Shown here: piece by piece, positions 48,405-58,124 of the stretch
Layout of the letters: the number at the start of each line of letters is the position of its first letter
How positions within the stretch are numbered: the stretch's first letter is position 1
Origin: Callipepla californica brunnescens
Lineage: Eukaryota > Chordata > Aves > Galliformes > Odontophoridae
Length of the DNA stretch: 64,000 bases
Reading direction: 5' to 3'
Assembly: GCA_023055505.1 (NCBI GenBank)
Contig: JALIRH010000121.1
Coordinates: 124,001-188,000, forward strand
Notes under the pieces: generated by a model
What the model saw: only the letters and a program-made list of their open reading frames with translations
What the model was told of the DNA's origin: nothing
Databases searched by the model: none
Position numbers and translations under genes: made by a program

Positions 48405-49020
48405 GTGGGGAGTCACTATCAAGTCAGATTTTCGGGAGGGGCCATTGAGAGGTGCGACGCCCTTAAGCTAATATGGAAAACAGATACCCCTAGATGGGTG
48501 GATCAATGGCCCCTTCTGCTAGAAAAACTTGGCGCCCTCCAAGACTTGGTAGCGGAACAATTAGCAAAAGGACATACTGTACCTCCACTAATCCTTGGAA
48601 CTCACCTGGATTTGTCATTAAGAAACAAACTGGTCAATGGCGCTTGTTCCATGACCTCAGAAAAATGAATGATGCTCTGGAAAATATGGGAGCCCTTCAA
48701 CCAGGCCTCCTGTCACCCACTATGATTCCCCGAGACTGGCATTTGACTGGCACTGATCTTCAAGACTGCTTTTTTAATAGTCCATTACACCCTGAGGATG
48801 CCCCTCCATTTGCTTTTTCAGTTCCAAGCATCAACATGCAAGCCCCGTTGCAGAGATACCAGTGGGTTGTGCTGCCACAAGGAATGAAAAATAGCCCCAC
48901 CATTTGTCAGTGGTATGTAGCTAAAGTGCTTAGCCCCATTCCAGACACAATGCCAAATGTTTTATTGTATCATTAGATGGACGACATCTTAGTAACCGCG
49001 CAACATCACGAGATCATGGA
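48405..49020 (+). pseudogene. pol: ERV reverse transcriptase, stop at the YMDD tyrosine
   Basis: The upstream frame (48405-48668) carries WPLLLEKLGALQDLVAEQLA, typical of the RT N-terminus. A frameshift near 48600 leads to NSPGFVIKKQTGQWRLFHDL, then LTGTDLQDCFFN with the first catalytic Asp, and VVLPQGMKNSPTICQ. The catalytic YMDD box reads stop-MDD, because the tyrosine codon is TAG at 48974-48976. The enzyme is thus truncated exactly at its active site. Confidence 0.85.
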
Positions 49021-50280
49021 GGAAGCAGTAGCCCTCCTTACAACTGCTGTTAATTCGGCAGGTTTCTGTATTGCGCCTGAAAAAATGCAGAAAATATCAC
49101 CATGGAAATATTTAGGCTGGTGCATCAGAGCCCAGACTATCATTCCCTAGCCCTTACAAAGACAAACTGATGTGAAAAATTGACACGATGTACAAAAATG
49201 GTTGGGATCAATTAACTGGGTCTGAGCGCTCTTGGGTATCTCTAATGCAGACTTGTATCCTCTTTTGGAACTACTGAAAGGGGATTCTGATTTACACTCT
49301 CCCTGCCGTCTTGGCTCTGAAGTGGCTAGTGCCTTGCAAAAAGTTGCTGCAGCTAGCACTAACAGACAAGCTCATCGGTGTGCCCCGGAGTTACCTTTTT
49401 TTCTAATGATCCTCAACCCTGCTCGACAACCTCATGCGCTAATTTTTCAGTGGGATTTTCAAAGGCCAGACCCACTATTCATTATTGAATGGATTTTTTT
49501 GCCAAACCAGTTGACAAAGACAATCCTGACACAGCATGAGATGTTTGCTTCCCTGAGAATCAAAGCTAGGCAGCGCTTGCTGATGTTATCAGGGGTAGAC
49601 TTTTCCTCTAGTTGTTTACCTGTGACAAATGTGTATTTACAATGGCTTGATCAGCAAGCAGATGCCTTTAGCATGGCATTGGCAAGCTATACAGGCAGCC
49701 TTACTTCCCACGCACCGTCACACAAGCTATTGAACCTCAATGTTCACTTCACATCCACACCAAAAAGAAGTGATCAGCTGCTGCAGGCCCTTACCAGATT
49801 ACGGATGGGTCTGGAAGATCACACAAATCAGTTATTTGATGGTGGGATAATCAACAGAAGCAATGGGATTCGGATATTGAAATTGTTTCTGGTTCTCCAC
49901 AAATAGTGGAACCAGCTGCTGTTGTCCGAGTTTTTTGGAAATGGTCCACACCTTTCAATCCTATTACCGACTCAGCTTCTGTTGCAGGAATTGTTCAGCG
50001 AGCAGAAGCATCCATATTACGCAATATTTCTCACTCTTCATTGTTTATTTTGTTCCAGGAACTTTTTTTTTTTTAGACTCCCACACTCATCCTTATTTTG
50101 TAATGCACATCCGCTCACACACATCTTTACCTGGTTTCACGGCAGAAGGGAATCTCAAGCTGATATGTCCGTGTTTTACCAGACCGAATAGCGCAAGCTA
50201 AACTTAGCCACTCCTTCTTTCATCAGAATGCTGGAGGTCTTAAACGACAGTCTGGGCTTACCTCCCAACAAGCATCAAAC
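49021..50280 (+). pseudogene. pol: ERV pol: thumb, connection, RNase H remnant
   Basis: The 224-codon frame 49232-49906 begins in the thumb (GISNADLYPLLELLKGD) and runs through the connection region with several charged tryptophan-containing blocks. RNase H motifs are not intact; a segment near 49910-50050 is frameshifted. An in-frame TAG occurs at about 49149 just before the thumb. Overall order matches a betaretrovirus-like pol. Confidence 0.65.
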
Positions 50281-51031
50281 ATTACAGCGGTATGTCCCGA
50301 CTGCCAGAGGCATTCTTTCCCATCAATAGCAGGGGGGGTTAACCCCAGAGATCTGCAGAGCCTCCAGCTATGGCAAATGGATGTCACACATTACCCATGG
50401 TTTGGTAAGCTGAAATATACACATTCCTCGATTGATACTTTTTCCGGAGCTTTATTTTCCTCTTGTCATACAGGAGAAAAGGCACGAGATGTTCGCAAGC
50501 GTTTGCTGCGTGCTTTTGCTACATTAGGTATCCCTTCCCAATTAAAAACAGATCATGGTCCTGCATATACCTCCGCTGCGACAAAAGCCTTCCTGGATTC
50601 TTGGGGCATTATGCACATCACCGCGATCCCTCATTCCCCTCCAGGTCAATTGAGCGGTCACACCAATCTTTAAAGCGTCTATTAGCACAACAGAAAGGGG
50701 GAATGGGAGCTTCCCCTCCTGAGGAGCGACTACATAAAGCTCTTTATGTTTTCACTTTTTGAATTCTTCTCTGCTAGATACCAATCCCCCGATAGTCCGA
50801 CATTTTAGTTCGAATATCACATTGGAAAGAAGAATCAAGGCTCCGGTGTTGATTCGCCACCCAGAAACAGGTATGATAATGGGGCCATATCCTCTTGTCA
50901 CATGGGGGAGAGGTTATGCTTGTGTCTCCACAGGAAAAGGCCCCAGGTGGATTCCTGCGAAGAACGTGAAACCATACCGGGAGGAACAGACTTCGCTGAC
51001 AACAGATGAAAACACAACCAAGGAAGGATGA
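50200..51031 (+). pseudogene. pol: ERV integrase remnant with C-terminal domain
   Basis: A zinc-binding HHCC-like segment (HSFFHQNAGGL, then CPDCQ) spans 50210-50310. The core (50377-50673) has WQMDVTHY with the first catalytic Asp and KTDHGPAYTS with the second. A frameshift near 50645 moves the catalytic Glu (IERSHQSLKRLL) to another frame. The C-terminal domain (50759-51031) shows MGPYPLVTWGRGYACV and PRWIPAKNVKPY, the DNA-binding fold of beta/alpharetroviral integrases. Confidence 0.8.
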
Positions 51032-51063
51032 GACCAGCTACTGTATGGACTTGACTTCTTGAA

Positions 51064-52065
51064 ATGTCAGGACTCTCTACTGGTTTTATTACCCTCCCAA
51101 AAATGAATGTGTGGCTTACACTTGCTAATATTACTCATCAGGAAACACTTTGCTTAGCCACTGCAACTGCGCAAAATCCCTTCTCTACCCGCTTGGTGGG
51201 CTTTCCCATAGACGAGTGGCCAATCCCTGGTCCCTCACGAGCAATCTTTACTGGCACAAATTCAGTAGATAATTGGGATGGATGGGTTCCATATCTTCCG
51301 TCAGCCAAATTAGAGCCACAAGAAATAGATTTCTTAGGATCTATAAAAATGGACTTCTGCCTGAGATTCCATTCTACTGGAAAAAATAAAACCAAACTAT
51401 GGGATGTCAGTCCCGTAGACACAGCCATCAATAACCAAACTCTGTGGTGTAATTACACCTCACCCAGCCTTTCAAAATCAGTAAATGCTCCTTTACAGTT
51501 ACCAGATGGAGTTTTCCGTAGTTGCGCTGACCGGGCATGGCCTGCCATTCCTTCTTACATTAGAGGTGGGCCATGTAGTCTCGGGCGTTTAACTATCCTT
51601 ACCCGAAATGAGACAACTGTCTTGCAGTGGAGAAAGAAATATTCTCATCACCGTTTTAGGAGAATGACCCACACCTTCAGATCAGATTGTGATGATAACA
51701 TGAAGTTTTGGAACAGGGAGACCATAGGAGCCGTTTCCTTTTTCACACCGCAGGTTGCTGTTGCTAAAGCTTTGGCAACACTGAACAAACTGGGTTCTTG
51801 CTTAGCAAAACAAGGAAATGCCACTAGTTTAGCTTTAACAGGTCTTTTACTTGATGCGGACAGTGTCAGACATGCTGCGCCACAAAATTGCGCTGCTACT
51901 GATTTCCTACTTCTGGCGCAAGGCCATGGCTGGGAGGATTTCGAAGGAATGTGCTGCATGAACCTGTCAGAACATTCCGTTTCAATTCAAGCAAGTATCA
52001 AGACCATACGGGATGGAGTGAAGAAACTGCAGGAACAGAGGGATTGGGACTGGTTGGACAAATGA
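51064..52065 (+). pseudogene. env: ERV envelope (alpharetrovirus-like), truncated before the anchor
   Basis: The 333-codon frame covers part of the surface subunit and the ectodomain of the transmembrane subunit. Several N-glycosylation sequons (for example NIT, NQT, NYT, NET, NAT) are present. A basic RFRR near residue 197 is a candidate furin site. The helical region and an LLAQGHGWEDFEGMCC block resemble avian alpharetrovirus envelope, but Trp replaces the first cysteine of the expected CX6CC. The frame stops at 52063-52065; a hydrophobic stretch suited to be the membrane anchor follows at about 52110-52180 in another frame, so the protein lacks its anchor. Confidence 0.8.
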
Positions 52066-52236
52066 TTCTCGGGATGGGGGTCTCACCGGATGGCTCCACA
52101 GTATCTTAAAAATGATGTGCTACATTGCGATGATCGTTGTAACGCTTTTGCTGTTACTTCCTTGCATTTTACAATGTGCGCAAAAAGATGATTGACAATG
52201 CTACAAAGAAAATATTCATAACAGAAAGGGGGAGAA

Positions 52237-52604
52237 GTGGGTGATGGCAAAAGTGGGAGTCAGACGGAACTGTTAGCTAAGCAGGAATCAGGCCATAAAC
52301 CTTGGACGTAGGCTGTGTAAAGATAAGCTGATAAGCTTGAGACAACCATGTCTAAGGAGTGAAAAGAAACAGAAGACAGTAATGGATAGCAATAAGAAAC
52401 TGTTTGTTTAGATGACTAGGAGTGTTTTATATTCTTGACCTGTTAACACTGAGGAGTGTAAATTCCCTCAATTAGATCCTTGCAGCTTCCCCCAGTTAGA
52501 TCCTAACACACACTGCTTCTCTGTCTATCTAAGCTTTGAGTTGTTGCTTAATAAATGGAACATTAGCTAGCATCAAGCTGGGTTCCCGACCCTTCATTGT
52601 AACA
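52237..52604 (+). repeat. 3' LTR (about 368 bp)
   Basis: It follows the polypurine tract and ends TAACA next to the 10-bp minisatellite. AATAAA is at 52550-52555. The left end is set by the polypurine tract (TG at 52237); TGATGG at 52242 is an alternative start. A direct repeat TTAGATCCT lies at about 52471 and 52496. No 5' LTR is available for comparison. Confidence 0.7.
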
Positions 52605-52737
52605 GTCTGTGGGTCTCTCTGGGTCCCGCTATGGGTCCCAATATGGTTTGCTGTGGGTCACTGTGGGTCCTGCTATGGGTCGCTGTGGGTCTCTATATGC
52701 CCCAGGAGATCCCTAAGGGGCTGCAGTTCCCCTCCAC

Positions 52738-52758
52738 GCCACCAGGGGAGGGGGCGCT
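52738..52758 (+). promoter_or_regulatory. CTCF-like motif, block 1 (with 5-bp insertion)
   Basis: GCCACCAGGGGAGGGGGCGCT matches the CTCF core CCACCAGGGGGCGCT apart from a short insertion, so binding here is doubtful. A CACGTG E-box is adjacent at 52761-52766. Confidence 0.35.
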
Positions 52759-53049
52759 CTCACGTGATGTCTCTGTGCCTTCCTATTGCTCTCTGAGGTT
52801 TTCTATGGGTCGCTGTGGGTCCCGGCATGGGTTGCTTTGGGTCAAGCTGTGGGTCACTGTGGGTCGCTGTGGGTCTCGCTATGGGTCACTGTGGGTTGCT
52901 GTGGTTTGCTATGAGTCTCTATGGGTTGCTGTGGGTCGCTGTGGGTCACGCTATGGGTCCCAATAGGGTTCGCTGTGGGTCGGTGTGGGTCCTGCTATGG
53001 GTCTCTACGTGCCCCAGGAGATCCCTAAGGGGCTGCAGTTCCCCTTCAC

Positions 53050-53065
53050 GCCACCAGAGGGAGCT
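53050..53065 (+). promoter_or_regulatory. CTCF-like motif, block 2
   Basis: GCCACCAGAGGGAGCT differs from the CTCF consensus mainly by A for C in the GGGCGC part. The neighbouring E-box has degenerated to CACATG. Confidence 0.45.
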
Positions 53066-53296
53066 CTCACATGATGTCGCTGTGTCTCTACGGCTTCCTA
53101 TTGCTCTCTGTGTTTTCCTATTGGGCGCTATGTGTCGCTATGGGTCCCAATATGCTTCGCTGTGGGTTACTGTGGGTCACTGTGGATCGCTATGGGTTGC
53201 TATGGATCGCTTTGGTTTGCTGTGGGTCCTGCTATGGGTCTCTGTGGGTCTCTAAGGTTCCCAATGGATCCCTAAGGGGCTGCAGTTCCCCTCCAC

Positions 53297-53312
53297 GCCA
53301 CCAGGGGGCGCT
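53297..53312 (+). promoter_or_regulatory. CTCF-like motif, block 3 (consensus match)
   Basis: GCCACCAGGGGGCGCT is an exact match to the vertebrate CTCF core consensus. The following TCACGTAATG is a degenerate E-box. Confidence 0.6.
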
Positions 53313-54083
53313 CTCACGTAATGTCGCTGGGTCTCTAGGGCTCCTTATTGCTATCAGTGGTTTCCTATTGGGCGCTATGGGTCGCTGTGGGTCACTATGC
53401 GTCGCTATCGATCTCTGTGGGCTGCTACGTTTTGCTGCGGGTCTCTATGGGACGCTATGGGTCACTGTGGGTCTTGCTATGTGTATCCATGGGTCGCTAT
53501 GGGTGGATGTGGATCGCTATAAGTCTCTACATGTTGCTAAGGGTTGCAATGGGTCGCTGTGGGTCATGCTGTGGGTGTCTGTGGGTCCAGCTATGGGTCA
53601 TTGTGGGTCGCAGTGAGTCGCTACGGGTCTCTTCGGGACGCTATGGGTCACTCTAGGTCCTGCTATGGGTCGCTGTGGGTCGCTTTGGGTCTCTATGGGT
53701 CTCAGTGGGTCTCTGTGGGTCACTGTGGGTTGCTATGGGTCGGTGTGGGTCGCTGTGTGTCGCGGTGGGTCGCTATCGGTCACTATTGGTTGTAATCGGT
53801 CTCTGTGGGTTGCTGTGAGTCGCTGTGGGCCCCCCTATAGGTTGCTGTGGGTCGGCTGGGTCGCTATGGGTTGCTGTGGATGGCTGTGTGTCGCTGTGCC
53901 TCTATGAGTCGCTATGGGTTGCAGTGCGTCGCAATGGGTCAATGTGGTCTGTTACGGGTCGCTGTGGGTTACGCTGTGGGTCCCAATATGGTTCGCTGTG
54001 GGTCAGTGTGGGTCCTGCTATGAGGCGCTGTTGGTCTCTATGTGCCCCAGGAGATTCCTAAGGAGCTGCAGTTCCCCCTCCAC

Positions 54084-54099
54084 GACACCAGGCGGCGCT
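54084..54099 (+). promoter_or_regulatory. CTCF-like motif, block 4
   Basis: GACACCAGGCGGCGCT is a close variant of the CTCF core. An intact CACGTG E-box follows at 54102-54107. Confidence 0.5.
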
Positions 54100-54590
54100 C
54101 TCACGTGATGTCGCTGTGTCTCTGTGGCTCCCTCTTGCTCCCTGTGGTTTTCCATGGGTCGCTGTGGATCGCTATGGGTCCCAATGGATCGCTGTGGTTC
54201 CTGGCATGGGTCGCTATGGGTCAAGCTGTGGGTCACTTTGGGTTGCTGTGGGTGTCTGTGGGTCCAGCTATAGGTCACTGTGGGTCTCAGTGAGTCGCTG
54301 TGGGTCTCTATAAATCGCTGTGGGTAACTATGAGTCTCTATGTGTTTCTATGGGTCGCTGTGGGTCTCTATGGGTCGCTGTGGGTCCCGCTGTGGGTCAC
54401 TGTGGGTCGCTGTGTGAGCTATCGGTCTCTGTGGGTTGCTGTGGTTCCCCCTATAGGTTGCTGTGGGTCGGTTGGGTCGCTGTGGGTCCCGCTATGGGTC
54501 GCTGTGAGTCTCTATGGGTCGCTGTGGGTCTCTATGAGTCAGTGTGGGTCACTGTGGGTCAGTGTGGGTCGCTGTGGGTCCCGCAGAAGG

Positions 54591-55600
54591 CGGTGTGCCC
54601 AGAGCGAAGCCACGCCCAGCTATGGGGCGGATGTGGGGCAGCTACGGGGCAGCCATGGGTCACCATGGATCTCCATGGGGTCCCTACGGATCTCAATGGG
54701 GTCTCCACTGATCTCAGTGGATCTCAATGGGGTGGCTATGGGGCAGCTGTGGGGCAGCAATGGGGCACTGACCTATTCCCCTCAGAATGCCGCCACTGCA
54801 TCTCCTCCACCTCCTGCGGGAGCACCTCTGTGGGGCAGAACTCTGCCCCACACCTTCACCCCAAACATCCACACCACAGCTCAGCCCCACAGCGCTGCCC
54901 CACATCCCACACATTTGCCCCACATCTCTACCCCTCATCCCCTGGCCACACAGCTCAGCCCCACATCCCACAGCTCAGCCCCTCATCCCACACCTGGCCC
55001 CAGAGCTCAGCCCTGTGGCTCTGCCCCACACATCTGCCCCAAACCCCACACCTGGACCCACAGCTCAGCCCCACATCCCTCAGCTCTGCACCACAGCTCA
55101 GCCCCTCACCCCACACCTGGCCCCAGAGCTCAGCCCTGTGGCTCTGCCCCACACATCTGCCCCAAACCCCACACCTGGACCCACAGATCTGCCCCACATC
55201 CCACACCTCTGCCCCACGGCTCAACCCCAATCTGCACATACCTGCCCCACATCCCACAGCTCTGCCCCACATACCTACCTGCCCCACAGATCAGCCCCAC
55301 ATTCCACAGCTCTGCCCCATGGATCAGCCTCACATCCCGCAGCTCAGCCCCGCATCTGAGCCCCACATCTGCTCATACCTGCACCACACCTCCGCCCCCC
55401 AACCGCCACAGCTCTGCCCCACAGATCCACCCCACAGCTCAGCCCCGCATCCCACAGCTCTGCCCCAATCAGTGCACCTGGACCCACAACTCTGCCCCAC
55501 AGCTCTGCCCCAAGCCTGGACCCCACACCCACGACCCCAGCCCCAAATCCCTGCCCCATAACCCCATAACCTGACCCCGGCCCCATAACCGCCCCTCCCG
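54591..55600. repeat. GGGGTC/GGGGCAGCTAT transition and CCCCACA-rich repeats
   Basis: 54591-54780 mixes GGGGCAGCTAT units with a TCTCAATGGGGTC-type repeat. 54830-55570 is a C-rich repeat of CAGCTCTGCCCCACATCCCA units, including a direct duplication of about 85 bp (CCTGGCCCCAGAGCTCAGCC at about 54982 and 55108). A splice-acceptor-like CTATTCCCCTCAG at 54773-54785 precedes a short non-repetitive CRHCISSTSCGS-coding stretch, which I could not assign. The two long overlapping plus frames (54300-55574 and 54320-55561) are repeat artefacts. Confidence 0.85.
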
Positions 55601-55910
55601 CCCTGCCACTGACCACGTGCTCTGCTTCCAGCTCTGGTTCCACCTTGCGGCCGCTTCCTGCCCCACGGCACAGCTCGGCCAATCACAGCACAGATCGGCA
55701 GCGGAAAGGGCGGGGTGTGGGGTAGCGAGGCGGAACAGTGCCACTGGAACGAGGCACGATGACCGGAAATAACTGAAACGTCTGGGAGCGCGGATTTCCG
55801 GCAGCGAGCGGGGCATTGTGGGTAAGGAGGCGGAAGCACGCCTGGAAGTGGGAAACCGGAAGCCAGTGGGAAGCGAGTGGGCATGGCCAACGTTAAGCCT
55901 CGCATTCGAG
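55600..55910. promoter_or_regulatory. CpG-island housekeeping-type promoter
   Basis: This non-repetitive, CpG-rich stretch holds a CCAAT box (55679-55683), a GC box GGGCGGGG (55708-55715), an ETS-type CCGGAAAT (55763-55770), further TTTCCGGC and ACCGGAAG sites (55795-55863), and GGCATTGTGGGTAA (55812-55825), which resembles a ZNF143/THAP11-type element. The combination is typical of TATA-less promoters of broadly expressed genes. Which gene it serves is unclear: an ATG at 55882 opens a short unrecognised plus frame that runs into GACCCC repeats. Confidence 0.6.
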
Positions 55911-56236
55911 CCACGCCCCAACGTGCAATGACCCGAAGTGACCCCGATGTGACGCAAAATGACCCCAAATATCCCAGATTACTTCCAACACTTCTTGGAA
56001 GCGCTGCGCCCCAAAGGGCCCCAAAATGACCCCAAAGTGACCCCAAAACCCTATAACGACCCCATAAGGACCATATCAAATCCCCTATGGGGTCACTTCT
56101 TGGTGTCTCTGCAGGCCACGACGCAGCACTGCACCCCAAAGTGCTCCAGAGTGACCCCAAAGTGACCGTAAATCGGCCCTAATGACCCCAAAAAACCTAA
56201 ATCCTGGAACGGCCCCAAAACGGCCACACGGGGTCG
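55911..56236. repeat. GACCCCAAA repeats with a partial exon-like copy
   Basis: Irregular repeats of TGACCCCAAA occupy the stretch. At 56095-56134 lies a copy of the last part of the exon-like sequence at 56237-56350 (minus strand, encoding VVACRDTKK), followed by GTGACC, a plausible donor. Nothing else coding is seen. Confidence 0.7.
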
Positions 56237-56350
56237 CTTCTTCTTGGTGTCCCTGCAGGCCACAACGTAGCGCTGTGCGACGTTGAGTGGCGATGAATAT
56301 CCGTCAGCGTACAACGTGTCCTCAAACAGCACCGAGGAATCATCCTGCGG
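56237..56350 (-). CDS. Exon-like coding fragment, gene not recognised
   Basis: On the minus strand an acceptor-like CTCTATAACAG precedes 38 open codons starting PQDDSSVLFEDTLYADGYSS and ending YVVACRDTKKK. The mixed composition (acidic start, aromatic and Gly core, basic end) is unlike the surrounding minisatellites and looks like real protein. The first 30 nt recur at 56562-56591 with their own acceptor (CCTAGAACAG), and the last part recurs at about 56095-56134. The expected donor is GTGACC in the latter copy but CGACCC here, so splicing is doubtful. Likely a fragment of an avian microchromosome gene whose introns are GGGGTC minisatellite. Confidence 0.5.
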
Positions 56351-56930
56351 CTGTTATAGAGCAATTATGGGGTCAGGGGGAATTTATGGGGTCGGGAGGA
56401 AAGCAATGGGGTCAGGGGGAATTATGGGGTCAGGGGGAATTTAAAGGGTTGGGGGGGGAACAGGGGAACTAATAGGGTCAGAGGGGAAATTAATGGGGTC
56501 ACGGGGGGAACAGGTGAATTATGGGGACGGGGGGAAAGTAATGGGGTTGGGCTGATGTGACCTCAAACAGCACCGAGGAATCGTCCTGCGGCTGTTCTAG
56601 GGCAATTATAGGGTCGGGGGGAATAGGGGAAGTAACAGGGTCAGGAGGTGAAGTAATGGGGTCACAAGGGGGAATTGATGGGGTTGGGGGGGAAATTATA
56701 GGGTCATGGGGGGGAATTATGGGGTCGGGGGAAAATTGTGGGGTCAGGGGGGAACTAATGGGATTTGGGGCTGACATTTGGGGGAAATAATCGGATTCTG
56801 GGGCTGATAATGGAGATTTTGGGGTGGAATTGCAGGATTTTGGCGCTGAGTTTTGGGGTCAGATATCGACATTATAGGGCTGGGTTATGGGGTCCGTTCG
56901 TGCCCTTTTGGGGCCGGGTTCTGTGCTGTG
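56351..56930. repeat. GGGGTC/GGGGGAATTATG minisatellite
   Basis: Irregular units such as ATGGGGTCAGGGGGAATT fill the stretch, interrupted at 56556-56600 by the 5' partial copy of the exon-like unit. The sequence resembles intronic minisatellites of avian microchromosome genes. It ends at the abrupt start of the CCCTAA-type segmental duplicate (GGTCCTAAAACT at 56931). Confidence 0.85.
56562..56591 (-). pseudogene. 5' partial copy of the exon-like fragment
   Basis: Thirty nucleotides on the minus strand, preceded by CCTAGAACAG and followed by GTCACA, match the start of 56237-56350 with one difference. It could be a micro-exon, but a partial tandem duplicate is more likely. Confidence 0.4.
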
Positions 56931-57550
56931 GGTCCTAAAACTAAAGAGAACCCTACCCCTTCCACTAAACCTTCATCTACATCCCTAACCCTTACCCTAA
57001 ACCTAAATCTACACCAAAACCTAACCCTAACCCTAACATGTCTTCTAACTGTAAAACTAATGCTTCACCTAACCCGAACTGAAACCCTAGGATTAAACCT
57101 TACCTAACACCTAGCTATATTCCTAACCCTATCCTGAAACCTAACGTTAACCCTAACCCTAAAAACAACTTGGAACCAAACCCTAACCCTAACCTAACCC
57201 TTATCAGAACCCTAAATCTAATCCTAACCGTTACCTTAATTTAACTCCAATTCTACCTGAAATCTAAATGGGACCTTAAAACCAACCCCAAATTTAAGCC
57301 CAACCCTAAGCCTAACACAAAGCATTAGATTACCACAGCCATCACCTAACTTCTAACCCTGACCCTAACACTAATACTAAACCAAAACAGATTCCAAATA
57401 CTAACCCAATTCCTATTCTGAAACCCAAAACTATTCCAAAAACAAACCCAAGGCCTAACCTTTCTCTCACTCTAACAATCAAAGAAAACCTATTCCTAAA
57501 CCTAATCCTAAATCTAGTCCTAATCCTAACCCTCACCCTTAATCTAACCC
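56931..57550. repeat. Segmental duplicate of 43823-44710 (left part)
   Basis: It starts GGTCCTAAAACTAAAGAG, as at 43823, and follows it almost base for base. It lacks about 270 bp that lie between two copies of AACACAAAGCATTAGATTACC in the 44-kb copy, consistent with recombination between direct repeats (or a later tandem gain in the other copy). It carries the anchor at 57319-57336. Confidence 0.9.
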
Positions 57551-58124
57551 TGTCAACGGTTTACCGGGCTGGATCGGCCCGGTTCCGTGACGATTGCTGC
57601 GGGGACCCACGGACCCACGCCCCAGGAAAGGGCAAGGAAAAAGGGAAAAGGGAAAAGGGAGATGGGCCTAGAAACAAAACAGCGGCAACGATCTGAGGAG
57701 GAAAGCTAATTTACTAAATAAGATATTAGAAAACAAAATAACACAATATAATACAATGTAATTGGAATTGAGGCTAATGAATCAAACAAAATGAGCAAGA
57801 GAGAGTGTCCGATAAACCGAAGGCCTTACGCTAACGCTGAAGGCGATACGGCAGCGAGCACCCACTGCTGAGTCGATCCCGAAGGAAAGAGAGTGTCCCG
57901 TGACCGCTGAGGGTTTTTATCTGTTCCCTCTGAGCGGAAAACACGTAAAAATACAAAGCATCGCAAAGTCCTCTGGGGAATGTAGTGCTTCTTCTCTTCT
58001 CAGACAGGTATACCTGGAATTATCAATGATCTATGGAGCTGGAGTATTAGCTCTTCAACTCCTAATGCAATACATGATGTTATGATGTGGAATACCAGTA
58101 CCAAAAAATCATAAAACCATGACA
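57551..58124 (-). mobile_element. Solo LTR (574 bp) of the same family as 21535-22075
   Basis: It begins TGTCA and ends TGACA on the plus strand, is flanked by AACCC on both sides (57546-57550 and 58125-58129), and shares long blocks with the LTR of the minus-strand provirus. It lacks most of the GA run and contains about 60 bp (near 57990-58050) that differ. The paralogous locus near 44709 shows the exact empty site, so insertion happened after the segmental duplication. Confidence 0.92.

Larger units (their letters stand above)
48250..52604 (+). mobile_element. 5'-truncated ERV with betaretrovirus-like pol, alpharetrovirus-like env and 3' LTR
   Basis: The element starts within pro or early pol; LTR, leader and gag are missing. 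It continues through RT, connection, a decayed RNase H, integrase with a C-terminal domain, env, a polypurine tract (GAAAGGGGGAGAAG, 52223-52236) and a 3' LTR. Many stops and frameshifts disrupt pol. The integrase C-terminal region and the pol motifs look betaretroviral, while the env transmembrane part resembles the avian alpharetrovirus family. Such mixed ancestry is known in retroviruses but needs phylogenetic support here. Confidence 0.85.
52605..54590. repeat. 10-bp minisatellite GGGTCGCTRT with embedded CTCF-like blocks
   Basis: The unit is GGGTCGCTGT or GGGTCGCTAT with variants GGGTCTCTAT, GGGTCACTGT and GGGTCCTGCT. Four blocks of about 85-110 bp interrupt it, with the shared pattern CCCAGGAGATCCCTAAGGGG, CTGCAGTTCCCCTCCACG, a CTCF-like motif, and TCACGTGATGTCGCTGTGTC. 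Ten is not a multiple of three, so all plus frames are open over long distances; the frames of 80-424 codons here are artefacts. Confidence 0.93.

Noticed and set aside
54786..54845. Zinc-finger-like exon CRHCISSTSCGS after a splice-acceptor-like site
   Set aside because: It is too short, has no clear donor and merges into repeat; noted within the repeat entry only.
54300..55574. Two long overlapping plus frames (424 and 413 codons)
   Set aside because: They run through 10-bp and CCCCACA repeats whose periods keep several frames open, have no domain-like content and overlap each other in different frames.
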